Assembly (NCBI RefSeq): GCF_000968015.1
Contig: NZ_LACH01000040.1
Location: 1-64,000, forward strand
DNA length: 64,000 nucleotides
Source: Pseudomonas fluorescens
GTDB taxonomy: Bacteria; Pseudomonadota; Gammaproteobacteria; Pseudomonadales; Pseudomonadaceae
Direction: 5' to 3'
Made by a program: the position numbers and the translations under genes. The notes below the pieces were generated by a model. It was not told the origin of the DNA and searched no databases. It saw nothing but the letters and a program-made list of their open reading frames with translations. Below are positions 26,092-35,286 of this stretch, piece after piece. The first letter of the stretch is position 1. Every line of letters starts with the position of its first letter.

Positions 26092-27258
26092 ATGCAGCAG
26101 GTCCAGAGTGATGAAGGTGTGGTCAGTGCAATGTCCCAGGCCACCGATGCCCAACAGGTGGCCCAGGAGCTGGCGCGGCAACTGTTGCACCCGCACTTGG
26201 GTTTCGTGCTGTTCTTCTGTTCCGCCGAGTACGACTTGCAGGCGCTGGGCCAGGCCTTGCAACAAAGCTTCGGCGGCATTCGCCTGGTGGGTTGCACCAG
26301 TGCCGGGGAAATCACGCCCCTTGGCTACGGCCGCAACTGCGTGACTGCGGTGGGCTTCGACCACCGGCATTTTTCCATCGACGCCGAACTGATCTCCGAG
26401 ATGGAACGCTTCAGCCTGATCGACGCCCAGCAAATGGTCGAGCGCTTGGTCAGTGGCTGTCGCAGCAATACCCTGGCGCCAATCAAGGGCAACAGCTTTG
26501 CCCTGACCTTGCTCGATGGTTTGTCCAGCCGGGAAGAAATGGTCCTCGCGGCCCTCAGTGCAGCGTTGGGCGACATCCCACATTTCGGCGGTTCGGCCGG
26601 CGACGACAATTACCTGACCCACACCCACGTCTATTTTAATGGCGAGTTCCACAGTGGCGCGGCGGTGGTGGTGCTGGTCAATACCTGGCTGGATTTTGAG
26701 GTGTTCACCACTCACCACATTCTGCCGAGGGCAGAAAAACTGGTGGTCACCGGGGCCGACAGCGCCTCGCGCCGGGTCTTTGAACTGAATGCCGAGCCGG
26801 CCGCCGAGGAGTACGCCCGGCACATCGGTGTGCCGGTGGCCGAGCTCGATCATCGGATCTTCGCCGCGCACCCCTTGGCCGTGCGGATCAACGATCAGTA
26901 TTACGTGCGGGCGATCCAGCAGGTTCACCCGGACTTGAGTCTGAGTTTCTACTGCGCGGTGGAAAACGGCATCGTCCTCACCGTCATGACGCCAGGCCCG
27001 ATGCTGCCGAACCTGCAAACCCTGTTCGAAGGCTTGCAGGAGCGCCTCGGCGAGCTGTTGCTGACCATCGGCTGCGACTGCTTTCTCAGGCGTCTGGAAC
27101 TGGAAGACGGCGGCAGTCTGGAGCAGATCGGAACGTTTTTGCGTGACCAACGGGTGATGGGTTTCAACACCTACGGAGAACAGTTCAATGGCATGCACAT
27201 CAACCAGACCTTCACCGGGGTTGCCATTGCCCGAGGCCGGTCCCCTGGACACCGCTGA
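26092..27258 (+). CDS. FIST-domain sensory protein next to ErcS'
   Basis: A 388-residue soluble protein made of FIST N (about 35-230) and FIST C (about 235-375) domains. Marks include GCTSAGEITPLGYG, a GGSAGDD motif near 175, and a C-terminal GFNTYGEQFNGMHINQTFTG. FIST domains are thought to bind small ligands such as amino acids. The same gene precedes ercS' in P. aeruginosa (PA1975-PA1976), so it may supply an input to that kinase. The start has GGGAGG 5 bases upstream. Its last 71 bases overlap the kinase frame. Confidence 0.85.
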   Translation: MQQVQSDEGVVSAMSQATDAQQVAQELARQLLHPHLGFVLFFCSAEYDLQALGQALQQSFGGIRLVGCTSAGEITPLGYGRNCVTAVGFDHRHFSIDAELISEMERFSLIDAQQMVERLVSGCRSNTLAPIKGNSFALTLLDGLSSREEMVLAALSAALGDIPHFGGSAGDDNYLTHTHVYFNGEFHSGAAVVVLVNTWLDFEVFTTHHILPRAEKLVVTGADSASRRVFELNAEPAAEEYARHIGVPVAELDHRIFAAHPLAVRINDQYYVRAIQQVHPDLSLSFYCAVENGIVLTVMTPGPMLPNLQTLFEGLQERLGELLLTIGCDCFLRRLELEDGGSLEQIGTFLRDQRVMGFNTYGEQFNGMHINQTFTGVAIARGRSPGHR

Positions 27259-29821
27259 GCTTCAGGCACAGATCGCCAGCCTGCAGCGCGACAACCACAA
27301 ACTGCAGCGCATCAATGGCGCGCTGATCGAGCGGATCGAGTCCGGCATCACTCGCGGCAACGATCCGTACGCGGCGTTCCAGCATTCGGTGGTGCTGGCC
27401 GAACAGGTGCGTGAGCGCACCGACGCCTTGAACCAGGCCATGGCTGAACTCAAGTCGGGCAATCACTTGTTGAGCGAGGCACGCCTGCGGGCGGAAACCG
27501 CGCATCAGCATTTGATCGATGCAATCGAGAGCATTTCCGATGCGTTTGTGCTGTTCGATGCGGACCAGCGGATCGTGCTGTTCAATAGCCGTTTCAAGGC
27601 GTTCTGGGGCAACAGCCGGGTGCGGATCAACGCCGGCATGCGCCTGGCCGAGGTCAAGCGGTTGATGTCCGCCACTGGGCTGTTCACTGAAGAACCGCGC
27701 GGGCATGCCGACGAGAATCTGCTCTATCGCCTGCAGGATGGTCGCTGGTTGCAAGTCAGCGAACGACCCACCCAGGAAGGCGGGCGGGTGATCCTGTTCA
27801 CTGACATTACCGACGTCAAACTCAGCGAGACCGTGCGCCGCGAGCAGGCGGTGGCGCAGAAATCCCATTTGTTGCAACGAGCAGTCGACAACCTGTCCCA
27901 AGGGGTGGCGATGGTCAACGCCGAGGGCATTCTGGAGTTGTGGAACCGGCGTTTCCTCGAACTCAGCGGCCTGGCCCCGGTGGCGGCCCATCGTCCGTTT
28001 GCCGAAGTGATCGGCGACAGCGAGTTGAACCTGCTGACCCCGGCCAGTCGGGATCTGAACGGGCGGCACGTGCAGGAATGCGAGCAGCGCCTCTACGATG
28101 GCCGGGTGCTGGAAATCCGCACCCATCCGTTGCCCACCGGCGGTTTCGTCAACACCTTCACCGACATCACCGAACGCTACCAACACGCCGAAGCGCTGAG
28201 CGAAAGCGAGCGCTGGATTCGCCTGATCACCGACCATGTGCCGGCGTTGATTGCCTACCTGAATGCCGACCTGGTCTACGAGTTCACCAACAAGGTGTAT
28301 GAAGAATGGTACTGCTGGCCTCGGGGCGTGATGCTTGGGCAGAGCCTGCGCGAAGTCCACAGCGAACAGCATTACCAACGCCTGGAAGCCTACGTGGCCC
28401 GGGCCTTGGCCGGCGAGAGCGTGACGTTCGAGTTCGCCGAAACCAACATCAACAATCAGGAGCGCTACATGCTGCGCTCCTACGTACCCAATCGCCTGGC
28501 CACCGGGGAAGTGGTGGGGATTTTTGTGTTGATCCGCGACATCACCGAACGCCGCCGCACCGCTGAAGCGCTGCACCAGGCCTATCAGAATCTTGAGTTG
28601 CGGGTGCGCGAACGGACGGCGGAACTGACCACGCTCAACGACCAATTACTGCGTGAGATCGACGAGCGTCGGCGAGCGGAATCTCGCCTGCGTGAAGCCA
28701 AACTCGAAGCCGAACAGGCCAACCTGTCGAAGACCAAATTTCTCGCTGCCGTCAGTCATGACCTGCTGCAACCGCTCAACGCCGCGCGGCTGTTTACCAG
28801 CGCGTTGCTTGAACGGCGGGAGCCGGTGGCCAATGCCATTTTGGTACGTAATGTCAGCAACTCCCTGGAAGATGTGGAGAACCTGCTGGGCACGCTGGTC
28901 GATATCTCCAAACTGGATGCCGGGGTGATCAAGGCCGACATTGCGCCGTTTGCCCTGAGCGAATTGCTGGAAAACCTCGCGGCCGAGTACACCCAAGTGG
29001 CCCGCAGCGAAAGCCTGGAGCTGCATTTCATTCCTTGTTCGGCACTGGTGCGCAGCGACATTCAGTTGCTGGCGCGGATTCTTCGAAATTTGCTGAGCAA
29101 CGCCATTCGCTACACCTACAGCGGTCGTGTGGTGCTCGGTTGCCGGCGTCATCACCAGCGCCTGTCGATCGAGGTCTGGGACAGCGGCATGGGCATCGCC
29201 GAAAACCGCCTCGAGGAGGTTTTTCAGGAATTCAAACGCGGTGATGTACAGCGTCCTGATCAGGATCGCGGTTTGGGCCTGGGCCTGGCGATCGTGGAAA
29301 AGATTGCCGGGATTCTCGGTCACCGCATTCATGTGCGTTCGTGGCCAGGCAAGGGCTCGATGTTCTCGGTCGAAGTGCCGCTCAGCGCCACGGCACCCAA
29401 GGCGCTGCCGAGTCTGCTGATGAGTGAGCCGATGCTTGAACGTCTGCGTGGGGCGCGGGTGTGGGTGCTGGACAACGACGCGGCCATTTGCGCCGGCATG
29501 CGCACGTTGCTCGAAGGGTGGGGGTGTCTGGTGGTCACGGCGCTATCGGAGCAGGACCTGGCGCGGCAAGTGGACAACTATCACGAAGAAGCCGATTTGC
29601 TGATCGCCGACTATCACCTGGACGACGACCAGAACGGCGTCGATGCCGTGGCCCGGATTAACGCCCGACGCGGTTCAGCCATTCCGGCGATGATGATCAC
29701 CGCCAACTACAGCAACGAACTCAAACAGCAGATCCGCGAACTGGGCCACACCCTGATGCACAAACCGGTGCGGCCGATGAAGCTCAAGACCGCGATGAGT
29801 CATCTACTCGGCAGGCCTTGA
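27188..29821 (+). CDS. ercS': ErcS'-like PAS hybrid histidine kinase/response regulator
   Basis: An 877-residue soluble hybrid kinase. A coiled N-terminus (about 22-105) leads to three PAS-type domains (about 106-215, 225-330, 335-455), the last with the PAC end IRDITERRR. A second coiled coil (about 460-515) comes before HisKA with FLAAVSHDLLQPLNAARLF, then HATPase_c with N, G1 and G2 boxes (DRGLGLGLAIVEK). A C-terminal receiver (about 755-875) has the phospho-Asp in LLIADYHLDD. It is related to ErcS at 47322. The start at 27188 lies inside the FIST gene with GGAG 9 bases upstream. It probably belongs to the ethanol-oxidation regulatory cascade. Confidence 0.85.
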   Translation: MACTSTRPSPGLPLPEAGPLDTAELQAQIASLQRDNHKLQRINGALIERIESGITRGNDPYAAFQHSVVLAEQVRERTDALNQAMAELKSGNHLLSEARLRAETAHQHLIDAIESISDAFVLFDADQRIVLFNSRFKAFWGNSRVRINAGMRLAEVKRLMSATGLFTEEPRGHADENLLYRLQDGRWLQVSERPTQEGGRVILFTDITDVKLSETVRREQAVAQKSHLLQRAVDNLSQGVAMVNAEGILELWNRRFLELSGLAPVAAHRPFAEVIGDSELNLLTPASRDLNGRHVQECEQRLYDGRVLEIRTHPLPTGGFVNTFTDITERYQHAEALSESERWIRLITDHVPALIAYLNADLVYEFTNKVYEEWYCWPRGVMLGQSLREVHSEQHYQRLEAYVARALAGESVTFEFAETNINNQERYMLRSYVPNRLATGEVVGIFVLIRDITERRRTAEALHQAYQNLELRVRERTAELTTLNDQLLREIDERRRAESRLREAKLEAEQANLSKTKFLAAVSHDLLQPLNAARLFTSALLERREPVANAILVRNVSNSLEDVENLLGTLVDISKLDAGVIKADIAPFALSELLENLAAEYTQVARSESLELHFIPCSALVRSDIQLLARILRNLLSNAIRYTYSGRVVLGCRRHHQRLSIEVWDSGMGIAENRLEEVFQEFKRGDVQRPDQDRGLGLGLAIVEKIAGILGHRIHVRSWPGKGSMFSVEVPLSATAPKALPSLLMSEPMLERLRGARVWVLDNDAAICAGMRTLLEGWGCLVVTALSEQDLARQVDNYHEEADLLIADYHLDDDQNGVDAVARINARRGSAIPAMMITANYSNELKQQIRELGHTLMHKPVRPMKLKTAMSHLLGRP

Positions 29822-29846
29822 TTGCTCTAGTGCTTTTGCTGGCCCC

Positions 29847-29919
29847 ATCGCGAGCAAGCTCGCTCCCACAATTGACCGAGTCGACTCAGATCCAATGTGG
29901 GAGCGAGCTTGCTCGCGAT
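29847..29919. repeat. REP pair (family I)
   Basis: Perfect inverted copies ATCGCGAGCAAGCTCGCTCC.. and ..GGAGCGAGCTTGCTCGCGAT between the convergent ends of ercS' and agmR; the 15-base gap to the agmR stop suggests a role in ending both transcripts. Confidence 0.88.
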
Positions 29920-29934
29920 GAAGACGACTCGGTC

Positions 29935-30597
29935 TCAGCGCCGTAAGTAAGACCCGAAATCAATGTCGCCCGCGCTCAAAATCGCCTGCACCCGATTGTG
30001 CACGTTGAGTTTGCGCAGGATTGCCGAGACGTGGGCCTTGACTGTGGTTTCGGCGATTTCCAGGGTGTAGGCGATCTGTTTGTTCGACTCGCCCTTGGTC
30101 ATGCGTTCGAGCACCAGCAACTGCTTGCGGGTCAAGGCCTGGAGCAGTTCCGGTGGGAAGCTCGGGGCATCGTTCATGCGCCTTGTACCGCATTTTTGCG
30201 TGCGGATGATGTCCGGAGGCAAGTAGACATTGCCGTTGAGGATCTGCTGGATGGCCTCGGTCATCTGTACCCGTGGCGAGGATTTGGTGATGAAACCCAC
30301 CGCGCCATAAGTGATGGCTTGCAGCACGACTTGTTTGTCCTGTTCGGCCGAGACGATCACCACCGGAATGGTCGGCGCCTCGTTGCGCAGGTTGATCAGG
30401 CCATTGAGGCCGTGCATGCCGGGCATGTTCAGGTCGAGCAGGATCAGGTCCAGATCATCGTGTTCCTGCGTCAGCACCAGGGCGCTGTCCAGGTCGGCGG
30501 TTTCCATCACCTCGCTGCCCGGAAAACCATCGCTGATGACGTTATGAATGGCTTCGCGAAACAGCGGGTGATCGTCGGCAATCAGAATTTTGTACAT
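29935..30597 (-). CDS. agmR: AgmR/ErbR (PedR1) LuxR-type response regulator
   Basis: A 220-residue NarL/FixJ-type regulator. The receiver domain (about 1-120) has phospho-Asp in DLILLDLNMPG and the switch residues in VVIVSAEQDK. The LuxR helix-turn-helix (about 145-210) reads LTRKQLLVLERMTKGESNKQ. AgmR/ErbR activates PQQ-dependent ethanol dehydrogenase and pqq genes in P. aeruginosa and P. putida. It has no adjacent dedicated kinase. It lies 56 bases behind the CxxxCW gene and could be read with the ABC operon. Confidence 0.9.
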   Translation of the reverse strand: MYKILIADDHPLFREAIHNVISDGFPGSEVMETADLDSALVLTQEHDDLDLILLDLNMPGMHGLNGLINLRNEAPTIPVVIVSAEQDKQVVLQAITYGAVGFITKSSPRVQMTEAIQQILNGNVYLPPDIIRTQKCGTRRMNDAPSFPPELLQALTRKQLLVLERMTKGESNKQIAYTLEIAETTVKAHVSAILRKLNVHNRVQAILSAGDIDFGSYLRR

Positions 30598-30653
30598 AGC
30601 CTTTCACCTCATTATTTTCATTATGGTGTGGCAACAACACGCACGCGTAAAGG

Positions 30654-31211
30654 TCAGGGAAAGGGCTCGGGCTGGGCCGGCGTCACGGGCAGGTTGGCGG
30701 CCTGCCAGGCGTCGAGGCCGTCGCGATACCAATACAGCGTCTTATAGCCCATGGCGGCGGCGCGCTTCACGGCGTTCCAGCTCAGCCAGCAATCGGAGCG
30801 GCAGTAGAAGACCAGCGGTTGCGTGAGATCACCTTCGGTCAATGTGTTCAGCTTACGCGCAAAATAATCCTGCCAGTCGGGCGTCAGGTCACCGTCGCCG
30901 GTATTGGCCAGCCAATGGCTGCCGGGGAGGTTTTCGTGGGGCAGGTCCTCGATGAAACGTCCTTGCAACCACTGGCGGCGGTAGACGTCGATCAGCACCG
31001 GACGCGGCGTCTGGGTCAGCAGGGTTTGCAGGGCCGCGGTATCGATGATGCCGGCGCCCTGTATTTGATTCGGTGTCGGGCTGCGGTACAGACCGATGCG
31101 ATAGCCGTCAGCGGAGAACAGCGGTGTTTCGGCCTGCGCAACGCCCAGCAACAGGCTCAGCGATAGCACAGCGAGAGAAGGGCGCAGCAGACGACGTCGG
31201 GCACGCGGCAT
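30654..31211 (-). CDS. PQQ-dependent catabolism-associated CxxxCW rhodanese-like protein
   Basis: A 185-residue secreted protein: a signal peptide (about 1-27, ending AQA) and a rhodanese-like fold with the family motif FYCRSDCWLSWNA, where two cysteines are three residues apart and followed by Trp. Members occur only beside PQQ alcohol oxidation genes; their function is unknown. The periplasmic site and paired cysteines suggest thiol chemistry or sulfur relay, which is inference. The start at 31211 has AAGGA 9 bases upstream. A nested REPIN separates it from the ABC permease gene. Confidence 0.82.
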   Translation of the reverse strand: MPRARRRLLRPSLAVLSLSLLLGVAQAETPLFSADGYRIGLYRSPTPNQIQGAGIIDTAALQTLLTQTPRPVLIDVYRRQWLQGRFIEDLPHENLPGSHWLANTGDGDLTPDWQDYFARKLNTLTEGDLTQPLVFYCRSDCWLSWNAVKRAAAMGYKTLYWYRDGLDAWQAANLPVTPAQPEPFP

Positions 31212-31333
31212 GGGGTTCAATCCTTATAGTTATGAACCTATTACATGCCAGTCTCGGTGCGATTGGAATGCGACGATAGACAGGAAAACCAGTACTAAAG
31301 TAGTAATTTTTGCATGTTTGATGGAGATCAACT

Positions 31334-31493
31334 GTGGGAGCGAGCCTGTGTGGCGAGGGGATTTATCCCCGTTCGGCTGCGAAGCAGTCGCAAACCTGGT
31401 GAATACGGTTTTTCTGAAACACCGTAATCGCAGATTCAGGGCCGCTTCGCGACCCAACGGGGATAAATCCCCTCGCCACAGCTCGCTCCCACA
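31334..31493. repeat. Nested repeat: family II REPIN inside a family I REP pair
   Basis: Outer arms TGTGGGAGCGAGC (31334-31346) and GCTCGCTCCCACA (31481-31493) are perfect family I ends. Between them lies a complete family II REPIN (TGTGGCGAGGGGATTTATCC .. CCTCGCCACA, 31349-31480). It separates the CxxxCW gene from the upstream ABC permease gene. Confidence 0.88.
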
Positions 31494-31507
31494 GGGGATT
31501 TGTGTTG

Positions 31508-32299
31508 TTAACTAGATTTGCGCAGGGCGGCGTGTTGCGGGTTGAAGGTGAACACGGCGAGCAAAGCGAACACCAGCGTCAGCCCGATGCACACCGCCAG
31601 CGCCAACGGATTGAAGCGCTCATACAAGGCAAACCGCACCAGTTCCACTGCATGGGTGAACGGGTTCAAGGCGCACAACCAGTACAGCCACTCGCTGGAC
31701 TCGCGCATTTTCCACAGCGGATACAGCGCCGACGACAGGAAAAACAGTGGGAAGATCACGAAATTCATCACCCCGGCAAAGTTCTCCAGCTGACGGATCG
31801 CGTTCGACAGCAACAAACCCAGCGCGCTGAGCATCAACGCCACCAGCAGCAACGCCGGCAAGGCGATCAACAAGCCCATTGCCGGTGGTTGCACGCCATA
31901 CACCCAGGCAATCGCGAGAAAGGCGTACACCTGCAACAGCGAGATCAGAGAGGTGGCCAACAGTTTACTGCACAGCAGGAAAGTCCGGGGCAGGGGGCTG
32001 GTCAGCAGCACGCGCATGCTGCCCATTTCCCGGTCGTAGACCATCGACAGCGAACCTTGCATGCCGTTGAACAGCAGGATCATGCAGGCAAGGCCAGGGA
32101 TGATGTAAACCTCATACGGAATGTAGGTGTCGTAGGGCTCGATGATCGCGATCCCGAGTGCCGCGCGAAAACCGGCGGCGAACACCAGCAGCCACAACAA
32201 TGGCCGAACCAAAGCGCTGAGAAACCGCGTGCGCTGCAACACAAAACGCAGCCATTCACGCAGCACGATGCCGCTGAAACATTGCCAGTAGGCATTCAT
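31508..32299 (-). CDS. pedC: PQQ/alcohol-associated ABC transporter permease (PedC-like, ABC-2 type)
   Basis: A 263-residue ABC-2 permease with six helices. It begins with the cytoplasmic REWLRFVLQRTRFLSALVRP segment and has the ABC-2 signature region around residues 120-225, ending in a hydrophobic helix and a basic tail. This branch (alcohol ABC transporter permease, PedC) occurs only with PQQ alcohol dehydrogenase clusters. Being ABC-2 type, it would more probably export than import. Its start overlaps the ATPase stop (ATGA), so the two are translationally coupled. The substrate is unknown. Confidence 0.85.
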   Translation of the reverse strand: MNAYWQCFSGIVLREWLRFVLQRTRFLSALVRPLLWLLVFAAGFRAALGIAIIEPYDTYIPYEVYIIPGLACMILLFNGMQGSLSMVYDREMGSMRVLLTSPLPRTFLLCSKLLATSLISLLQVYAFLAIAWVYGVQPPAMGLLIALPALLLVALMLSALGLLLSNAIRQLENFAGVMNFVIFPLFFLSSALYPLWKMRESSEWLYWLCALNPFTHAVELVRFALYERFNPLALAVCIGLTLVFALLAVFTFNPQHAALRKSS

Positions 32300-33027
32300 T
32301 GGGCGGCTCCTGAAGTGGTCAGTCGAGTGAAGGCCGAACCCAGGTCGCCGCCGTGCTCCAGGCTCAGGGCGTCGGCTTGTCCGCTGGCGACCAACCGGCC
32401 CTGATGCAGGATCAACAAGTCGTCGCTGGGCTGCACTTCATCCAGCAAATGGGTGGTCCAGAGCACGCTGATGTTCTGCTCGCGGCACAAACTGCGAATG
32501 TGCTGATTGAGCGCCAGCCGACTGGCCGGGTCGAGACCGACGCTGGCCTCATCGAGCAGCAACAGGCGTGGCTCATGCAGCAAGGCGCGGGCGATTTCCA
32601 CCCGACGACGGTGGCCGCCATTGAGTTCGCGGACCCGTTCGCGACGGCGTTCGGTCAAGGCTTGGCGTGCCAGTTCGGCGTCGACCCGAAGACCGGTCTG
32701 ACGTCGGGACATCCCATGCAGCGCGGCGTGATAACGCAGGTTTTGCTCGATGCTGAGGTCCAGGTCCAACGTGCTTTGCTGAAACACCACACCCAATTGC
32801 TTGAGCGCCGGACGCGCCGCGTTGCGCAACGAACAGCCGCCGACGCGGATGTCGCCCCGCTGCACATCGTAGAGTCGAGTGAGCAGGGCAATCAGCGTCG
32901 ATTTGCCCGCGCCGTTCGGCCCCAGCAGTGCCGCGAAACGGCCGGGCGCGAGGCTGAAACTCACCTGACGCAACGCCTCTTTTGCACCATAAGCGAAACT
33001 CAGCTCACTGACTTCGAGTGCGTTCAT
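32296..33027 (-). CDS. pedB: PQQ/alcohol-associated ABC transporter ATPase
   Basis: A 243-residue ABC ATPase with Walker A LLGPNGAGKSTL (about 37-48), signature region ELNGGHRRRVEIARAL, Walker B LLLLDEASVGLD and the switch His in WTTHLLDE. The signature reads NGGHRRR in place of the common LSGGQ. The start at 33027 overlaps the stop of the beta-propeller gene (ATGA); an upstream in-frame GTG at 33048 is less likely. It drives the adjacent ABC-2 permease. The symbol follows the ped naming and is tentative. Confidence 0.86.
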   Translation of the reverse strand: MNALEVSELSFAYGAKEALRQVSFSLAPGRFAALLGPNGAGKSTLIALLTRLYDVQRGDIRVGGCSLRNAARPALKQLGVVFQQSTLDLDLSIEQNLRYHAALHGMSRRQTGLRVDAELARQALTERRRERVRELNGGHRRRVEIARALLHEPRLLLLDEASVGLDPASRLALNQHIRSLCREQNISVLWTTHLLDEVQPSDDLLILHQGRLVASGQADALSLEHGGDLGSAFTRLTTSGAAQ

Positions 33028-33983
33028 GGCGTCACCACCACGCCCCACGGATAACGCCCGACCTTGATCGATTGGGTGACCTTGAGGTTGTCGACATCGA
33101 TCACCGACACATCGCCGCTGACGCCGTTGGTGGCCAGCAATTGCTTTTGATCCGGGGTAAACGACATCTGCCAGACACGCCGGCCGACCAGCAGGTAATC
33201 AAGAATCTCGAAGGTCTTGGCGTCGATCACCGACACATGATTGGCCGGGCCGAGCGCGACGAAACCGTACTTGCCGTCAGCGCTGAGCTTGATGCCTACC
33301 GGTTGGACTTTGTCCGGGTGCACGCCCTTGATCTGGAAGGTCAGGGTCTTGAGGATCTTGCGGGTGGCGACGTCGAGAATGGTCACCGTGCCGCCGATTT
33401 CCGCCGAAGCCCAGAGCTTCGAGCCATCTGGCGTGAACTCGACGAAGCGCGGTCGTTGATCCACCAGGGTGCTGTCGGCCAGGGTCTGGGTGCTGGTGTC
33501 GATCCAGTGCAGCATGTTGGTGGTTTCACTGGTGTTCACCGCCCACTTGCCGTCGGGGCTGACGGCCATGCCTTCGGGTTCGACGCCGACGTTGATCTGG
33601 CTCAGCACCTTGGAGGTTTCGGTGTCGATCACCGTTACCAGCGCATCGTCTTCATTGGAAACGTACAGCCAGCGATTATTCGGGTGCAGGGCGAATTGTT
33701 CAGGATCCTTGCCCGAGGGCAGTTCCTTGATGATCTTGCGCGTGGCGACGTCCATCACCTGGACCCGATCCGAGTCGCTGGCGCAGATGTACAGCAGCTT
33801 ATTGTCGTGGGACAGCAGCAGACCGCGCGGGCGCTGGCCGACGGGCAGGGTGTCGGTCACTTGCAGGGTCTGCAGGTCGATCAGGCTCAGGCTGTTGTCT
33901 TTTTCGTTGGAGACCCAGGCGGTGCTGGCCGTGGCATTCCCGGCGGCGAGCAAGAGGACGCAAGAGAGCAGGGTGCGACGCAT
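33024..33983 (-). CDS. PQQ-associated secreted beta-propeller (YVTN-repeat) protein
   Basis: A 319-residue protein with signal peptide (about 1-19, ATA) and repeated blades of about 42 residues of the YVTN type (WVSNEKDNSLSLIDL, YICASDSDRVQVMDV, YVSNEDDALVTVIDT and so on), enough for a seven-bladed propeller. It belongs to the family that travels with the PQQ-linked ABC system. Propellers of this kind often hold a cofactor or a protein partner. The start at 33983 has AAGGAA 7 bases upstream; the longer frame to 34253 runs into the neighbouring gene. Confidence 0.85.
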   Translation of the reverse strand: MRRTLLSCVLLLAAGNATASTAWVSNEKDNSLSLIDLQTLQVTDTLPVGQRPRGLLLSHDNKLLYICASDSDRVQVMDVATRKIIKELPSGKDPEQFALHPNNRWLYVSNEDDALVTVIDTETSKVLSQINVGVEPEGMAVSPDGKWAVNTSETTNMLHWIDTSTQTLADSTLVDQRPRFVEFTPDGSKLWASAEIGGTVTILDVATRKILKTLTFQIKGVHPDKVQPVGIKLSADGKYGFVALGPANHVSVIDAKTFEILDYLLVGRRVWQMSFTPDQKQLLATNGVSGDVSVIDVDNLKVTQSIKVGRYPWGVVVTP

Positions 33984-34023
33984 GGTGGATTCCTTTTTGT
34001 TGTAGTTCTTGTGGAAAGTTGAA

Positions 34024-35208
34024 TCAGGGAAAGCGGCAGCTGACCTCGGGCTTGTCGTAGCCGAGGCTGTCCATCTCGTTGAAGGGGTGCAGGAAGCCGT
34101 CTTGCGGCGACGTGCTGACCAGCGCCCGGGGCTGCACGATGGGAATGGGTTGGCGCAACTGGCCGTTCCACGGCCGATAACTGAGCTTGCGACCCTTGAA
34201 ACCGTCCAGTGGCAATTGATCGCCGATTTCAAGCGTACGGATCGCCATCGCATCGACCTGACGCAGTTTGCTCACCGCACTGGCGATGCTGCGTACGGCG
34301 ATCCAGGCGGCGAAATCCCGGTCATTCATCCAGCGCCCGGTCAGGGCTTCGAAGCGTTTCTGCAACTGGGCGGCGCCGTAGGTTTCCACGGTTTTGTGCC
34401 AACCCACCGGGGTCAGGCCCTGAGTGCCGGCGACCGGCCGTGGGTACCAGGTCTGGTAGGGCACGTATTCGCCGAAATCACCGCGTTCATCCGCCACCAG
34501 CACCACGTCGTACTCGGCGGTCTGGGTGAACAGCGGCATGTCGGCCTGGGCGCTGCGACGCTGATCGTTGTCGAAACTCCAGGCTTTTTCCGCGACCAGT
34601 TTCAGGCCGAAGCGTTTGGCGGCGCGCCGCAGGGCGGCGGCATAGGCTTGATCGTCCGGGGTCGGGCCGACGATCAGCAACGCCCGTTGCCATTTGCGCA
34701 CCACCAGAAATTGCGCCAGCGCATCAGCGAGCATTGCCCGACTCGGCAGGCTGTGCAGCACGTTCGGCAGGCAGTCGGTGGTGCGCAGGCTGTCGTCGGG
34801 GCTGCCGGCGTTGAACAGCAAGCTGTCGGGTAGCACGGCGCTGAGTTGGCGCAAGCTGGCGGCCGGTGCGTTGACGACAAACAGGCGCAGACCTTGTTCA
34901 TGTTGAGCCTTGGCCGCTTCCACCAAGGCATCTGGATTGTCGACGTTGGCGCTGACGAGGTTGTAGCTCTGGTTGAGGAAACGCCCTGTGCTGTTGCTGT
35001 CATTGATCGCCAGTTCGGCGCCACGCAACCCGGCATCGACCGGCTCGGGAATGACGTTCGACAGCAACGGTCCCGGGTCGGGGTGATAGCCCAGGTAGCC
35101 GATCTGCACCTTCAACGGCGCGTCCGCGGCCAGGCTCTGGGTCGCCAGCCCGGCGGCGCAGGCAATCGCCAACAGGTAGATCAGGGCGTAAGGGGCAAGC
35201 TGGCGCAT
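34024..35208 (-). CDS. PQQ-associated ABC transporter substrate-binding protein
   Basis: A 394-residue periplasmic binding protein of the branched-chain amino acid (type I) fold. A signal peptide (about 1-27, ending LAA) is followed by VQIGYLGYHPDPGPLLSNVI and two lobes up to WNGQLRQPIPIVQP. This branch is specific to PQQ alcohol dehydrogenase clusters and is paired with the propeller, ATPase and permease behind it. A type I binding protein with an ABC-2 permease is an unusual pair. The start at 35208 has GGAG 6 bases upstream; the open frame further upstream lacks one. First gene of the leftward operon. Confidence 0.85.
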   Translation of the reverse strand: MRQLAPYALIYLLAIACAAGLATQSLAADAPLKVQIGYLGYHPDPGPLLSNVIPEPVDAGLRGAELAINDSNSTGRFLNQSYNLVSANVDNPDALVEAAKAQHEQGLRLFVVNAPAASLRQLSAVLPDSLLFNAGSPDDSLRTTDCLPNVLHSLPSRAMLADALAQFLVVRKWQRALLIVGPTPDDQAYAAALRRAAKRFGLKLVAEKAWSFDNDQRRSAQADMPLFTQTAEYDVVLVADERGDFGEYVPYQTWYPRPVAGTQGLTPVGWHKTVETYGAAQLQKRFEALTGRWMNDRDFAAWIAVRSIASAVSKLRQVDAMAIRTLEIGDQLPLDGFKGRKLSYRPWNGQLRQPIPIVQPRALVSTSPQDGFLHPFNEMDSLGYDKPEVSCRFP

Positions 35209-35286
35209 AAGGCACTCCATTACAGGTAGCGCCAGCATAGGAACGCTGTGAGGCAGAAGGAAATATGCAGAAAGTACCAGTGAGCC

